From NCBI RefSeq assembly GCF_964030845.1, contig NZ_OZ034983.1:806001-870000 (forward strand): a stretch of DNA of 64,000 nt, written 5' to 3'. Position 1 is the stretch's first letter. Every line of letters starts with the position of its first letter. Positions 16,675 through 26,205 of this stretch are shown here, piece by piece. The position numbers were made by a program, and so were the translations under genes. This DNA is from Candidatus Fukatsuia endosymbiont of Tuberolachnus salignus. GTDB lineage: Bacteria; Pseudomonadota; Gammaproteobacteria; Enterobacterales; Enterobacteriaceae. The notes beneath the pieces are model-generated. The model ran no database searches. It worked only from the letters and a program-made list of their open reading frames with translations, and was not told where the DNA came from.

Positions 16675-18178
16675 TTTACGTGACTTGCTCGCTCCCTGGG
16701 GGCTTGATGTCCCCACGCTCCCGCTACGGGAAATGATATTAGACAGCCGCCATGCTGCTGCTGGGGATGTTTTTATTGCCGTTGTCGGTCAGCAAATAGA
16801 CGCGCGTTGTTATATTCCACAAGCCATCGCTCGAGGTGTCGCTGCCGTTATTGCTGAGGCAAAAGGGGCAGAAGCACACACAGAGACCAAAGAAGTCGCC
16901 GTTACTCCTCTGATAACTGAAATACAAGGCGTACCTGTGATCTATCTTCATGATCTCACACGACATTTATCTCAGTTGGCCGGTTTTTTCTATCCACAAC
17001 CAGACACCGCATTAGAATTGGTTGCTGTCACCGGAACTAACGGCAAAACGACAATCACACAATTGTTAGCACAGTGGAGTCATGCTTTGGGAAAAACCAG
17101 TGCCGTATTGGGCACCTTGGGCAGTGGCCTACTAGGGCAACGGCTAAAGCAAACAGAAAATACTACCGATTCTGCGGTTGCTATTCAGAAAATGTTGCAC
17201 GGTTTACGGATGCAAGGGGCGAATTTTGCCGCGATAGAAGTTTCTTCCCACGGTTTAATACAACATCGGGTAGCAGCATTATCTTTTGCCGCCGCTGTGT
17301 TTGCCAATTTAAGCCACGATCATCTCGATTATCATGGTGATATGGTCAATTATGAGGCGGCAAAATGGCGACTTTTTTCTACTCACAATGTCAAACAGCA
17401 AATAATTAATGCTGATGATGAGGTCGGTCATCGTTGGCTAGATAAGCTGCCTGATGCAGTGGCGGTGACGATGCAGGATAAAACCCTTGTCAGCGGCAGA
17501 AAACGTTGGTTGGCGGCGCAAAGTATCAGCTATCGGACTGAAGGAGTCATTATCAATTTTGATTCAAGTTGGGGGACAGGGTATTTGCAAAGCCGCCTGC
17601 TAGGTGAATTTAATGTTAGCAATCTATTGATTGCCTTGGCGACACTATTGGCGCTCGATTATCCGTTAGCACGGCTGATTGCCACAGGGTCACAATTGCA
17701 GCCAGTTTGTGGACGGATGGAAATATTTAATGCGTTAGGTAAACCAAAGGTAATAGTGGATTATGCACATACTCCTGATGCATTAGAAAAAGCGCTAATG
17801 GCTGCCCGGTTACATTGTCAAGGACAACTCTGGTGTGTCTTTGGTTGTGGTGGAGGTAGAGATAAAGGTAAACGTCCACTGATGGGAAGTATTGCAGAAC
17901 AACTGGCCGACCACATCGTGTTGACGGATGATAATCCGCGCAACGAAGAAGCACATGCGATTGTAGCGGATGTTCGCAGTGGATTGCTCGATGCTAATCA
18001 TGCGTTGGTGATCCATGATCGGACAGAAGCGTTAACCAGAGCCATTATGCAGGCAAAAGAACAGGATGTGGTTTTAGTCGCCGGTAAAGGACATGAAGAT
18101 TACCAATTAGTGGGTAGCCGTCGGTTTGAATACTCTGACCGCCTGACCGCCACTCGGCTATTGGAGATCAATGTATGA
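16661..18178 (+). CDS. murE: UDP-MurNAc-L-Ala-D-Glu:meso-diaminopimelate ligase
   Basis: MurE adds meso-DAP to the peptidoglycan precursor. The start is the GTG at 16661 (VADRNLRDLLAPWG), inside the end of ftsI, which reproduces the E. coli arrangement; the frame opens earlier but without family similarity. Motifs are the P-loop VTGTNGKTT near residue 115, SSHGL and the DAP-recognition DNPR (TDDNPRNEEA). The protein has 505 residues against 495 in E. coli; a small insertion lies in the N-terminal domain around residues 70-85. Confidence 0.96.
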   Translation: MADRNLRDLLAPWGLDVPTLPLREMILDSRHAAAGDVFIAVVGQQIDARCYIPQAIARGVAAVIAEAKGAEAHTETKEVAVTPLITEIQGVPVIYLHDLTRHLSQLAGFFYPQPDTALELVAVTGTNGKTTITQLLAQWSHALGKTSAVLGTLGSGLLGQRLKQTENTTDSAVAIQKMLHGLRMQGANFAAIEVSSHGLIQHRVAALSFAAAVFANLSHDHLDYHGDMVNYEAAKWRLFSTHNVKQQIINADDEVGHRWLDKLPDAVAVTMQDKTLVSGRKRWLAAQSISYRTEGVIINFDSSWGTGYLQSRLLGEFNVSNLLIALATLLALDYPLARLIATGSQLQPVCGRMEIFNALGKPKVIVDYAHTPDALEKALMAARLHCQGQLWCVFGCGGGRDKGKRPLMGSIAEQLADHIVLTDDNPRNEEAHAIVADVRSGLLDANHALVIHDRTEALTRAIMQAKEQDVVLVAGKGHEDYQLVGSRRFEYSDRLTATRLLEINV

Positions 18179-19590
18179 TCACACTTTCCTTGCGACAACT
18201 AGCACAAGCGCTCAATGCTAAACTTATTGGCACACAACTGACTAACGACAAAATCGAGATCACACAAGTTGTCATTGACAGCCATCGAGTGACGACGGGT
18301 TGTCTGTTCGTTGCTTTAAAAGGTAAACGCTTTGATGGGCATGATTTTGCAGCCAGTGCCATTGCTGCGGGTGCCACAGCCTTGTTGGTCAGTAGACCAC
18401 TAGATAATAACCTTTTGCCATTCAAGATCCCGCAACTGATTGTGGCAGATACCCGTATAGCGCTAGGGCAGCTTGCTGCTTGGCTTCGTCAAGAGTTACC
18501 AACCCGAGTTGTGGCTATAACCGGTTCTTCCGGTAAAACATCGGTAAAAGAAATGGTCGCGGCGATTTTGTGTCAGTGCCGAATCAATGCAAAAAAAGGC
18601 AGTACTGTGCTGTATACCGCCGGTAACGCAAACAATGATATCGGTGTACCACTGACGTTATTACGTTTAACGCCAGAACATGATTTTGCCGTTATTGAAT
18701 TGGGTGCCAATCATTTAGGTGAAATTGCCTACACCACCGCTTTAAGCCGCCCTGAAAGTGTATTGGTAAATAACTTAGCCGCTGCTCATCTGGAAGGATT
18801 TGGTTCTCTGTCCGCTGTTGCTCAGGCTAAAGGGGAAATTTTCACTGAATTACCACCAAAAGGGACTGCCATTATTAATGCAGACAGTCACGACTGGCCG
18901 CGTTGGCAACGGTGTTTATTGCATCAACAGCGTGTTTGGCGTTTTGCACTGGATGCGAAGGAGGGTGTTGATTTTTTTGCCACTGATATCCGTATTCAAG
19001 CGCAGGTAACGCATTTTACTCTGCATTCACCGCAGGGCACTACAGAGATTGCATTATCATTGCCTGGCCGACACAACGTTGCTAATGCACTGGCGGCAGC
19101 AGCGTTGGCTATGTCAGTGGGAGCTGATTTGCCAGCGGTACGTCAAGGGCTCGCGCAATCCCAAGCAGTGACTGGACGATTATTTCCCATCCCACTGGCA
19201 GTGGGGAAATTACTGCTAGATGACAGTTATAATGCCAATGTGAGTTCTATGACCGTCGCAGCACAGGTACTTGCCGATATGCCGGGTTATCGCGTTATGG
19301 TGGTCGGTGATATGGGGGAATTGGGAGAAAAAGCAGCAGACTACCACCGCCAGGTTGGTGAAGCGATTCGACAAGTGGGGGTGGATAAGGTGTTGAGTGT
19401 CGGGAAACTCAGTCAGCAGCTTAGCAGTGCCAGCGGTAACGGCGAACATTTTCAGGATCAACACGAGTTAACGACGTGTTTAGTCACATTGTTGCTTGAA
19501 CACCCGATGATCACCGTATTAATTAAAGGTTCACGCAGCGCTGCAATGGAAAAGATTGTGCACACGCTTCAGGAGAAAACATTATGTTAG
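18175..19590 (+). CDS. murF: UDP-MurNAc-tripeptide:D-Ala-D-Ala ligase
   Basis: MurF completes the UDP-MurNAc-pentapeptide. The 471 residues show the three Mur-ligase domains: N-terminal substrate domain with SHRVTTGCLFVALKGKRFDG, P-loop ITGSSGKTSVKE near residue 116, NNDIGVPLTLL and ELGANHLGEI, and the C-terminal domain with DSYNANVSSM and VGDMGELG. It overlaps murE by four bases (ATGA), indicating translational coupling. Confidence 0.96.
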   Translation: MITLSLRQLAQALNAKLIGTQLTNDKIEITQVVIDSHRVTTGCLFVALKGKRFDGHDFAASAIAAGATALLVSRPLDNNLLPFKIPQLIVADTRIALGQLAAWLRQELPTRVVAITGSSGKTSVKEMVAAILCQCRINAKKGSTVLYTAGNANNDIGVPLTLLRLTPEHDFAVIELGANHLGEIAYTTALSRPESVLVNNLAAAHLEGFGSLSAVAQAKGEIFTELPPKGTAIINADSHDWPRWQRCLLHQQRVWRFALDAKEGVDFFATDIRIQAQVTHFTLHSPQGTTEIALSLPGRHNVANALAAAALAMSVGADLPAVRQGLAQSQAVTGRLFPIPLAVGKLLLDDSYNANVSSMTVAAQVLADMPGYRVMVVGDMGELGEKAADYHRQVGEAIRQVGVDKVLSVGKLSQQLSSASGNGEHFQDQHELTTCLVTLLLEHPMITVLIKGSRSAAMEKIVHTLQEKTLC

Positions 19591-20666
19591 TTTGGCTAGC
19601 TGAATATTTAGTGAAATTTTATTCTGGTTTTAATGTCTTTTCCTATTTGACGTTTCGTGCCATCGTCAGTTTACTCACCGCTTTATGTCTCTCTTTATGG
19701 ATGGGGCGACACCTGATTGCTTGGTTACAGAAACTACAAATTGGTCAGGTCGTTCGCAGCGACGGGCCAGAATCGCATTTTAATAAACGCGGTACTCCCA
19801 CGATGGGAGGATTGATGATCCTGCTATCGATCATTATTTCGGTGTTGATGTGGACGTATCCTACAAATCCTTATGTCTGGTGTGTGTTGTTTATTTTATT
19901 CTCCTACGGTGTTATCGGATTTATTGACGACTACCGTAAAGTAGTAAGTAAAAAACCTAACGGTTTGATTGCCCGCTGGAAGTATTTTTGGCAATCAGTC
20001 ATTGCGCTAATCGCTGCCTTTGCCATGTATAGTATCGGTAAAGACACAGCGGCGACTCAACTGGTCGTGCCATTCTTTAAGGATGTTATGCCACAGTTGG
20101 GCTTGCTGTACATTCTGCTGGCTTATTTTGTTATCGTCGGCACCAGTAACGCAGTTAACCTCACGGATGGGCTTGATGGCCTAGCGATTATGCCAACGGT
20201 ATTCGTTGCTGCTGGTTTCGCCCTGGTCGCCTGGGCGACAGGTAACGTAAATTTCGCCCATTATTTACACATTCCTTATTTGCGTCATGCCGGCGAACTA
20301 GTGATTGTTTGCACCGCCATTGTCGGCGCAGGCTTAGGCTTCCTGTGGTTTAATACTTATCCCGCTCAGGTATTTATGGGCGATGTCGGTTCACTGGCGC
20401 TGGGTGGCGCATTGGGCACCATCTCGGTATTGCTACGGCAAGAATTTTTACTGGTCATTATGGGCGGTGTATTCGTGGTTGAGACTTTATCAGTCATTTT
20501 GCAGGTTGGGTCTTTTAAATTGCGTGGGCAACGTATTTTCCGCATGGCACCGATCCATCATCATTATGAGCTTAAAGGTTGGCCAGAACCTCGGGTGATC
20601 GTGCGTTTCTGGATTATTTCACTGATGCTGGTATTGATCGGGCTGGCAACACTTAAGGTACGGTAG
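19584..20666 (+). CDS. mraY: Phospho-MurNAc-pentapeptide transferase
   Basis: MraY moves phospho-MurNAc-pentapeptide onto undecaprenyl phosphate, giving lipid I. It is a 360-residue polytopic membrane protein with ten predicted helices. Conserved motifs are KRGTPTMGGL near residue 70, the catalytic Asp pair in FIDDYRKV near 115, NAVNLTDGLDGLA near 190 and the His cluster MAPIHHHYELKGW near 325. It overlaps murF by seven bases and precedes murD by two. Confidence 0.97.
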   Translation: MLVWLAEYLVKFYSGFNVFSYLTFRAIVSLLTALCLSLWMGRHLIAWLQKLQIGQVVRSDGPESHFNKRGTPTMGGLMILLSIIISVLMWTYPTNPYVWCVLFILFSYGVIGFIDDYRKVVSKKPNGLIARWKYFWQSVIALIAAFAMYSIGKDTAATQLVVPFFKDVMPQLGLLYILLAYFVIVGTSNAVNLTDGLDGLAIMPTVFVAAGFALVAWATGNVNFAHYLHIPYLRHAGELVIVCTAIVGAGLGFLWFNTYPAQVFMGDVGSLALGGALGTISVLLRQEFLLVIMGGVFVVETLSVILQVGSFKLRGQRIFRMAPIHHHYELKGWPEPRVIVRFWIISLMLVLIGLATLKVR

Positions 20667-20668
20667 TT

Positions 20669-22063
20669 ATGGTAGATTATCGGGGTAAGAAAGTGGTTAT
20701 TATCGGGTTAGGATTGACCGGTATTTCCTGTGTTGATTTCTTTATGGCTCGTGGCATAACACCATGGGTTATGGACACCCGTGTTAATCCACCCCAGTTG
20801 GATCATCAATTAATGGCCGATGTGGAATGTCATTGTGGCTCGCTCAATCGGGAAGGGTTGTTAGAGGCCGACCTAATTGTTGCCAGCCCTGGCATTGCAT
20901 TGTCTGATCCAGTACTCAACGAGGCGATAGTCGCCGGAGTAGAAGTTATCGGCGATATCGAATTATTCTGCCGAGAAAATCAAGTACCTATTGTTGCTAT
21001 CACCGGTTCTAACGGCAAGAGTACCGTTACTATGTTATTGGGTGAGATGGCACAAGCAGCTGGCTGGCAAGTCGGTGTTGGCGGCAACATAGGAACCCCC
21101 GCGTTAACACTGCTAAAACAGGAATATCAGTTAATAGTACTGGAATTATCCAGTTTCCAGTTAGAAACCACATACAGCTTGCGCGCGTGCGCGGCTACCG
21201 TACTTAACGTTACAGAAGATCATAACGATCGTTATCCTTTAGGGATGCAACAGTACCAGAGAGCCAAATTACGTATTTATGAAAATGCGCAAACTTGCGT
21301 GGTGAATGCGGATGACACCGGTACCATGCCGAATTTCGCTATGCCACAATGCGCTGTTTCACTGCAAGCTATGCCACGACGAGCTATGTCACAACAAGAA
21401 AAGGATGAACAGAAAAAAAATAACTGTTGGGTCAGCTTCGGTATCGATGTCGGCGATTACCATTTGAGTAAACAACAAGGCACGATCTGGCTACAGGTAG
21501 GGAGGAAAAAAGTATTAGATACCAAAGAAATAAAACTCAACGGGCGTCATAATTACACTAATGCATTAGCAGCATTGGCGTTAGCTGATGCCGCCGGTAT
21601 TCCGCGTTCATCCAGTCTAAAAGCGTTAACCACTTATCAGGGGCTGCCTCACCGTTTTCAGTTGGTGTTTGAAAATAGAGGAATACGTTGGATTAACGAT
21701 TCCAAAGCCACAAATGTGGGAAGTACTGAAGCTGCCCTTGATGGTTTACAGCTAGTGGGTACTCTACATCTGTTATTAGGAGGAGATGGTAAATCTGCCG
21801 ATTTTTCTGGTTTAACTCGATTTTTACAAGGCGACCACATCCGTATCTACTGTTTTGGTCGCGATGCACAACAATTGGCCCAGTTACGACCAGAAGTGTC
21901 ACAACGTACTGATAACCTGCGGCAAGCTATGCAGCTACTCGCTGGGCAGATCGTGAGCGGCGATACAGTGCTACTCTCACCGGCCTGCGCTAGCCTGGAT
22001 CAATTCCGTAATTTTGAACAACGTGGTGATGAGTTTTCTCGTCTCGCGAAGGAATTAGGCTGA
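20669..22063 (+). CDS. murD: UDP-MurNAc-L-Ala:D-Glu ligase
   Basis: MurD adds D-glutamate to UDP-MurNAc-L-Ala. Its 464 residues (438 in E. coli) include the N-terminal GLGLTGISC, P-loop ITGSNGKST near residue 112, LELSSFQLE, NVTEDHNDRY and INDSKATN. The excess length comes mainly from a short Met/Gln-rich insertion around residues 228-248 (AMPQCAVSLQAMPRRAMSQQ), between the central ATPase motifs, which looks like local repeat expansion. The stop TGA overlaps the ftsW ATG by one base. Confidence 0.95.
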   Translation: MVDYRGKKVVIIGLGLTGISCVDFFMARGITPWVMDTRVNPPQLDHQLMADVECHCGSLNREGLLEADLIVASPGIALSDPVLNEAIVAGVEVIGDIELFCRENQVPIVAITGSNGKSTVTMLLGEMAQAAGWQVGVGGNIGTPALTLLKQEYQLIVLELSSFQLETTYSLRACAATVLNVTEDHNDRYPLGMQQYQRAKLRIYENAQTCVVNADDTGTMPNFAMPQCAVSLQAMPRRAMSQQEKDEQKKNNCWVSFGIDVGDYHLSKQQGTIWLQVGRKKVLDTKEIKLNGRHNYTNALAALALADAAGIPRSSSLKALTTYQGLPHRFQLVFENRGIRWINDSKATNVGSTEAALDGLQLVGTLHLLLGGDGKSADFSGLTRFLQGDHIRIYCFGRDAQQLAQLRPEVSQRTDNLRQAMQLLAGQIVSGDTVLLSPACASLDQFRNFEQRGDEFSRLAKELG

Positions 22064-23283
22064 TGAATATCTACAGGTTGCCTAACAAACTAAAATATTG
22101 GCTAATACGCTCGCCAAAAGGCAATGCTAATAACCATGATATTACTAGCCCTATTCTTTATGACAGAATTCTAGTATGGCTAAGCTTTGGTTTAGCGATT
22201 ATCGGTTTGGTAATGGTGACCTCGGCTTCAATGCCGATCGGCCAGCGGCTTGCTAATGATCCCTTCCTGTTTGCTAAACGTGATGCGTTTTATCTTACTT
22301 TAGCGTTCGCCATGTCGCTCGTCACGTTACGCATTCCGCTGCTAATCTGGCAGCGCTATAGCAATATCATCTTACTGGTTACCACAATGTTGCTGGTCAT
22401 GGTTTTGTTTGTAGGGAGTTCAGTCAATGGCGCATCACGCTGGATCACTATGGGTCCATTACGCATTCAGCCAGCAGAACTTTCCAAATTGGCACTATTT
22501 TGCTATCTCTCCGGTTATCTAGTACGCAAGGCACCGGAAGTGCGCCGTAATTTTTGGGGTTTTTGTAAACCCATGGGCGTAATGGTGGCTCTCGCGGTGT
22601 TGCTGCTGGCTCAACCTGATTTAGGCACCGTGGTTGTGCTGTTTATCACTACGCTCGCGATGTTGTTTTTAGCCGGTGCCAAATTGTGGCAATTTTTGGC
22701 GATCATCGGTTGTGGCATTTTTGCGGTGGCTTTGCTGATTATTGCAGAACCTTATCGTATAAGCAGAGTCACATCGTTTTGGGATCCCTGGAGTGATCCC
22801 TTCGGTAGTGGTTATCAATTAACCCAATCGTTGATGGCATTTGGTCGTGGCGAGTTATGGGGACAAGGACTAGGAAATTCGGTGCAGAAAATGGCATATT
22901 TGCCAGAAGCACACACCGATTTTATTTTTTCGATTCTGGCTGAAGAACTTGGCTATTCCGGTGTAGCTCTCACCTTGTTGATGGTATTCTTCGTCGCTTT
23001 GCGTGCGATGTCCATTGGACATCGTGCATTGAAGGCTGATCAGCAGTTTGCGGGTTTTTTGGCGTGCTCAATTGGTATTTGGTTCAGTTCGCAAACATTG
23101 ATTAATGTTGGTGCAGCTGCCGGAATACTGCCGACTAAGGGCCTAACACTACCTTTGATCAGCTACGGTGGTTCGAGTCTGTTGATAATGTCCACTGCAA
23201 TAGTGTTGTTGCTACGCATTGATTTTGAAACACGTTTAGCAAAAGCCCAAGCCTTTGTCAGAACCTATTCGAAATCGACATGA
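22063..23283 (+). CDS. ftsW: Septal peptidoglycan polymerase FtsW, C terminus rewritten
   Basis: FtsW is the SEDS-family glycosyltransferase partner of FtsI. It has 406 residues and about ten membrane helices, with RITMGPLRIQPAE-type and QPDLGT motifs and the conserved LISYGGSS near the end. E. coli FtsW ends ...KAQAFVRGSR; here the protein reads KAQAFVR and then TYSKST. The sequence from 23260 (AGAACCTATTC onward) is a family A repeat end, so the last six residues and the stop come from the inserted element. The membrane core is intact. Confidence 0.95.
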   Translation: MNIYRLPNKLKYWLIRSPKGNANNHDITSPILYDRILVWLSFGLAIIGLVMVTSASMPIGQRLANDPFLFAKRDAFYLTLAFAMSLVTLRIPLLIWQRYSNIILLVTTMLLVMVLFVGSSVNGASRWITMGPLRIQPAELSKLALFCYLSGYLVRKAPEVRRNFWGFCKPMGVMVALAVLLLAQPDLGTVVVLFITTLAMLFLAGAKLWQFLAIIGCGIFAVALLIIAEPYRISRVTSFWDPWSDPFGSGYQLTQSLMAFGRGELWGQGLGNSVQKMAYLPEAHTDFIFSILAEELGYSGVALTLLMVFFVALRAMSIGHRALKADQQFAGFLACSIGIWFSSQTLINVGAAAGILPTKGLTLPLISYGGSSLLIMSTAIVLLLRIDFETRLAKAQAFVRTYSKST

Positions 23284-23311
23284 CGAGCACGATAGATTTC
23301 GCATAGACTCT
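23260..23311. repeat. Family A element, short deleted copy A2a
   Basis: The left end AGAACCTATTCGAAATC and the right end GATTTCGCATAGACTCT are imperfect inverted copies with an 18-base middle. This is an internally deleted family A element of 52 bases that can fold as a hairpin. It overlaps the 3' end of ftsW and abuts copy A2b. Confidence 0.65.
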
Positions 23312-23312
23312 A

Positions 23313-23484
23313 AGAGCCTGTTTCAAATCTTTTTCACTATGCATCAGAAGAGGAAATAAATGGGCGAAAAAGCGCAATTTACTCTTTGTATACAGCAAAA
23401 GGGAATAAATGAACATTTTGAGCTCGTTTTTAACGCATTACTTGACCAAAACACGGCGAGCAAAAGAGATTTTGAATAGGTTCT
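23313..23484. repeat. Family A element, long copy A2b
   Basis: A 172-base copy begins AGAGCCTGTTTC and ends TTTGAATAGGTTCT. The core block GAGGAAATAAATGGGCGAAAAAG is shared with the other copies. It has extra sequence (ACTCTTTGTATACAGC, and ACTTGACCAAAACACG, the latter also seen near 55520). It separates ftsW from murG, genes that are usually coupled, and ends directly before the murG ribosome site. Confidence 0.75.
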
Positions 23485-23497
23485 AAGGGGTTAGGTG

Positions 23498-24574
23498 ATG
23501 AGTGTGAGCACTAGACGTTTAATGATAATGGCAGGGGGTACAGGTGGTCATGTTTTCCCTGGCCTGGCGGTAGCTCGCTATTTGCTAGCGCAGGGCTGGC
23601 AGGTGCGTTGGTTAGGTACAGCAGACAGAATGGAAGCCGATTTAGTCCCCAAATATGGCATTGAAATAGACTTTATTCAGATTTCAGGTCTACGAGGTAA
23701 AGGGTTACGTGCTCAGCTGCTGGCACCGCTACACATCTATCGGGCAGTACGCCAGGCAAAAAAAATTATCCGTGATTACCAACCGGATGTGGTATTGGGA
23801 ATGGGAGGTTATGTTTCAGGTCCTGGTGGTCTGGCAGCCTGGCTGTGTGCGGTGCCATTGGTATTGCATGAACAAAACGGTATCGCCGGTTTAACCAATC
23901 GCATTCAGGCAAAAATTGCCAAAAAAGTATTGCAAGCCTTCCCAAGCGCATTTTTACATGCCGATGTGGTAGGTAATCCGTTACGAAGCGATCTACTCGT
24001 ATTACCGCCGCCAACACAACGCCTGGCTACACGTGCAGGGGCAATACGAGTACTGGTGATGGGGGGTAGTCAAGGTGCACGGATATTAAATCAGGTTTTA
24101 CCGGGTGTCGCCGCTCAATTTGGCGAACAAATAACAATATGGCATCAGGTAGGCAAAGGGGCGTTGACAGAGGTACAGCAAGCTTATCAGCAATACAATC
24201 AGCAGCAGCATAAGATCACCGAGTTTATTGACGATATGGCTGCGGCTTACCTCTGGGCTGATGTGGTGGTGTGTCGTAGCGGGGCCTTGACAGTCAGTGA
24301 AATAGCTGCGGTTGGATTACCAGCAATATTCGTGCCATTTCAGCATAAAGATCGCCAGCAATATTGGAATGCACTGCCGCTGGAAGAGGCAGGTGCTGGC
24401 ACAATTATCGAGCAATCACAGTTTACCGTATCAGCAGTGAGCAGTTTGCTGGCAAGTTGGGATCGTGCAACATTGGTAGCGATGGCAGAGAAAGCCAGAG
24501 CAATCGCTATCCCTGATGCAACTGAACGCGTCGCTGCCGCGGTAATAGCGGCCGAAAAGAGGTCACAGAAATAG
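23498..24574 (+). CDS. murG: Lipid II synthase MurG
   Basis: MurG adds GlcNAc to lipid I at the inner face of the membrane. The first Gly-rich loop MAGGTGGHVFPGLAVA is near residue 11, the second GMGGYVSGPGG near 102, and the UDP-GlcNAc site shows GGSQGARILNQ near 190 and PFQHKDRQQYWNA near 282. The ATG at 23498 was chosen over the GTG one codon earlier; AAGGGG lies at good spacing. 358 residues. Because of repeat A2, its translation is no longer coupled to ftsW. Confidence 0.95.
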   Translation: MSVSTRRLMIMAGGTGGHVFPGLAVARYLLAQGWQVRWLGTADRMEADLVPKYGIEIDFIQISGLRGKGLRAQLLAPLHIYRAVRQAKKIIRDYQPDVVLGMGGYVSGPGGLAAWLCAVPLVLHEQNGIAGLTNRIQAKIAKKVLQAFPSAFLHADVVGNPLRSDLLVLPPPTQRLATRAGAIRVLVMGGSQGARILNQVLPGVAAQFGEQITIWHQVGKGALTEVQQAYQQYNQQQHKITEFIDDMAAAYLWADVVVCRSGALTVSEIAAVGLPAIFVPFQHKDRQQYWNALPLEEAGAGTIIEQSQFTVSAVSSLLASWDRATLVAMAEKARAIAIPDATERVAAAVIAAEKRSQK

Positions 24575-24645
24575 TTAAATAGGCAATATTTGTAACAAAC
24601 AATATTTATAATCCTATAACAGGCAACGGGATAGCGAAAAAAAAC

Positions 24646-26205
24646 GTGAATACACAGCAACTGGCGAAATTACGTACTATCGTGCCCGAAATGCGGCGCG
24701 TTCGGCACATTCACTTTGTTGGCATTGGTGGTGCCGGCATGGGAGGCATCGCTGAAGTGCTGGTGAATGAAGGCTATCAAATCAGTGGGTCTGATCTCAC
24801 ACCCAATTCAGTGACAGAGATACTGAGTGAGTTAGGTGTACAGATTGATTATCATCATCGTGCGGAAAATATACTGGGTGCCAATGTGGTGGTGGTTTCC
24901 AGTGCGATCCTTGATGGCAATCCAGAGGTTATCGCGGCGGGTAAAGCACGCATTCCGGTGATCCGTCGTGCAGAGATGCTGGCCGAACTGATGCGTTATC
25001 GTCATGGTATTGCTGTCGCTGGTACTCACGGCAAGACTACCACCACCGCGATGGTTGCCTGTATTTATGCTGAAGCGGGTTTGGATCCAACTTTCGTTAA
25101 TGGTGGATTGGTGAAAGCTGCAGGTGTTCATGCACGTTTAGGTGTTAGTCGTTATCTGATCGCTGAAGCAGATGAAAGTGATGCTTCCTTTCTTCATCTA
25201 CAACCTATGGTCGCCATTGTGACTAATATTGAAGCCGATCACATGGACACCTATCAGGGTAACTTTGAGAATTTAAAACAGACTTTTATCAATTTTTTAC
25301 ACAATTTGCCCTTTTATGGTCGATCTGTAATGTGTATCGACGATCCCGTAGTATGCGAATTATTGCCACGTGTAGGGCGCCATATCACAACCTATGGTTT
25401 TACAGAGAGTGCTGATGTACGAATTATCGACTACCAGCAGAAAAAGGCACAGGGATATTTCACCCTGAAGCGGCGAGATAAGGAAGCAATCAAAGTAACG
25501 TTGAATGCACCTGGTCGTCATAACGCGCTTAATGCGGCGGCTGCGGTAGCGGTGGCGACGGAAGAAGGGATCAGAGATAATTGTATTTTACGGGCATTAG
25601 AGAATTTTCAAGGTACCGGTCGCCGCTTCGATATTCTTGGTGATTTTTCATTAGAAAAGGTAAATGGCAAAAAAGGCAGCGTTATGCTGGTTGATGATTA
25701 TGGGCATCATCCCACTGAAGTTGATGTCACCATTAAGGCCGCGCGTGCTGGCTGGTCAGATAAACGTATTGTGATGGTTTTTCAACCACACCGCTACACG
25801 CGTACACGTGATCTGTACGACGACTTTGTTAACGTGTTATCTCAAGTAGATCTCTTGCTGATGCTTGATGTTTATTCTGCAGGTGAGTCAGTTATCCCAG
25901 GTGCTGACAGTCGTTCTCTATGCCGTACTATCCGTAACCGTGGTCATCTGGATCCGATCTTAGTTGAAAAAAATGAAGACGTGCCAAAGATTTTGGCATC
26001 TATGCTCAATGGCAACGATCTGCTATTGGTTCAGGGCGCGGGTAACGTTGGTAAGATCGCGCGACACCTGGCTGCATTGGAATTACAGCCGCAGAAACGA
26101 CTGTCATCGAAATTGTCATCAAAACGGCCAGTGAAACAACGATCACCGAAACAACAGCCACTAAAACGACAACTGTTAGATAAAAACGAGGCAAGTCATG
26201 ACTGA
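24646..26205 (+). CDS. murC: UDP-MurNAc:L-alanine ligase
   Basis: MurC adds the first amino acid of the stem peptide. The GTG start at 24646 yields MNTQQLAKLRTIVPEMRRV, matching the family. Motifs are FVGIGGAGMGG near residue 24, the P-loop AGTHGKTTTTA near 124, EADESDASF and LVDDYGHHPTE. The protein has 519 residues, about 28 more than in E. coli. The excess is a Lys/Ser/Gln/Pro-rich C-terminal tail (about residues 483-515) built from near-repeats of SSKL/PVKQ/SPKQ, just before the 8-base overlap with ddlB. Confidence 0.95.
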   Translation: MNTQQLAKLRTIVPEMRRVRHIHFVGIGGAGMGGIAEVLVNEGYQISGSDLTPNSVTEILSELGVQIDYHHRAENILGANVVVVSSAILDGNPEVIAAGKARIPVIRRAEMLAELMRYRHGIAVAGTHGKTTTTAMVACIYAEAGLDPTFVNGGLVKAAGVHARLGVSRYLIAEADESDASFLHLQPMVAIVTNIEADHMDTYQGNFENLKQTFINFLHNLPFYGRSVMCIDDPVVCELLPRVGRHITTYGFTESADVRIIDYQQKKAQGYFTLKRRDKEAIKVTLNAPGRHNALNAAAAVAVATEEGIRDNCILRALENFQGTGRRFDILGDFSLEKVNGKKGSVMLVDDYGHHPTEVDVTIKAARAGWSDKRIVMVFQPHRYTRTRDLYDDFVNVLSQVDLLLMLDVYSAGESVIPGADSRSLCRTIRNRGHLDPILVEKNEDVPKILASMLNGNDLLLVQGAGNVGKIARHLAALELQPQKRLSSKLSSKRPVKQRSPKQQPLKRQLLDKNEASHD

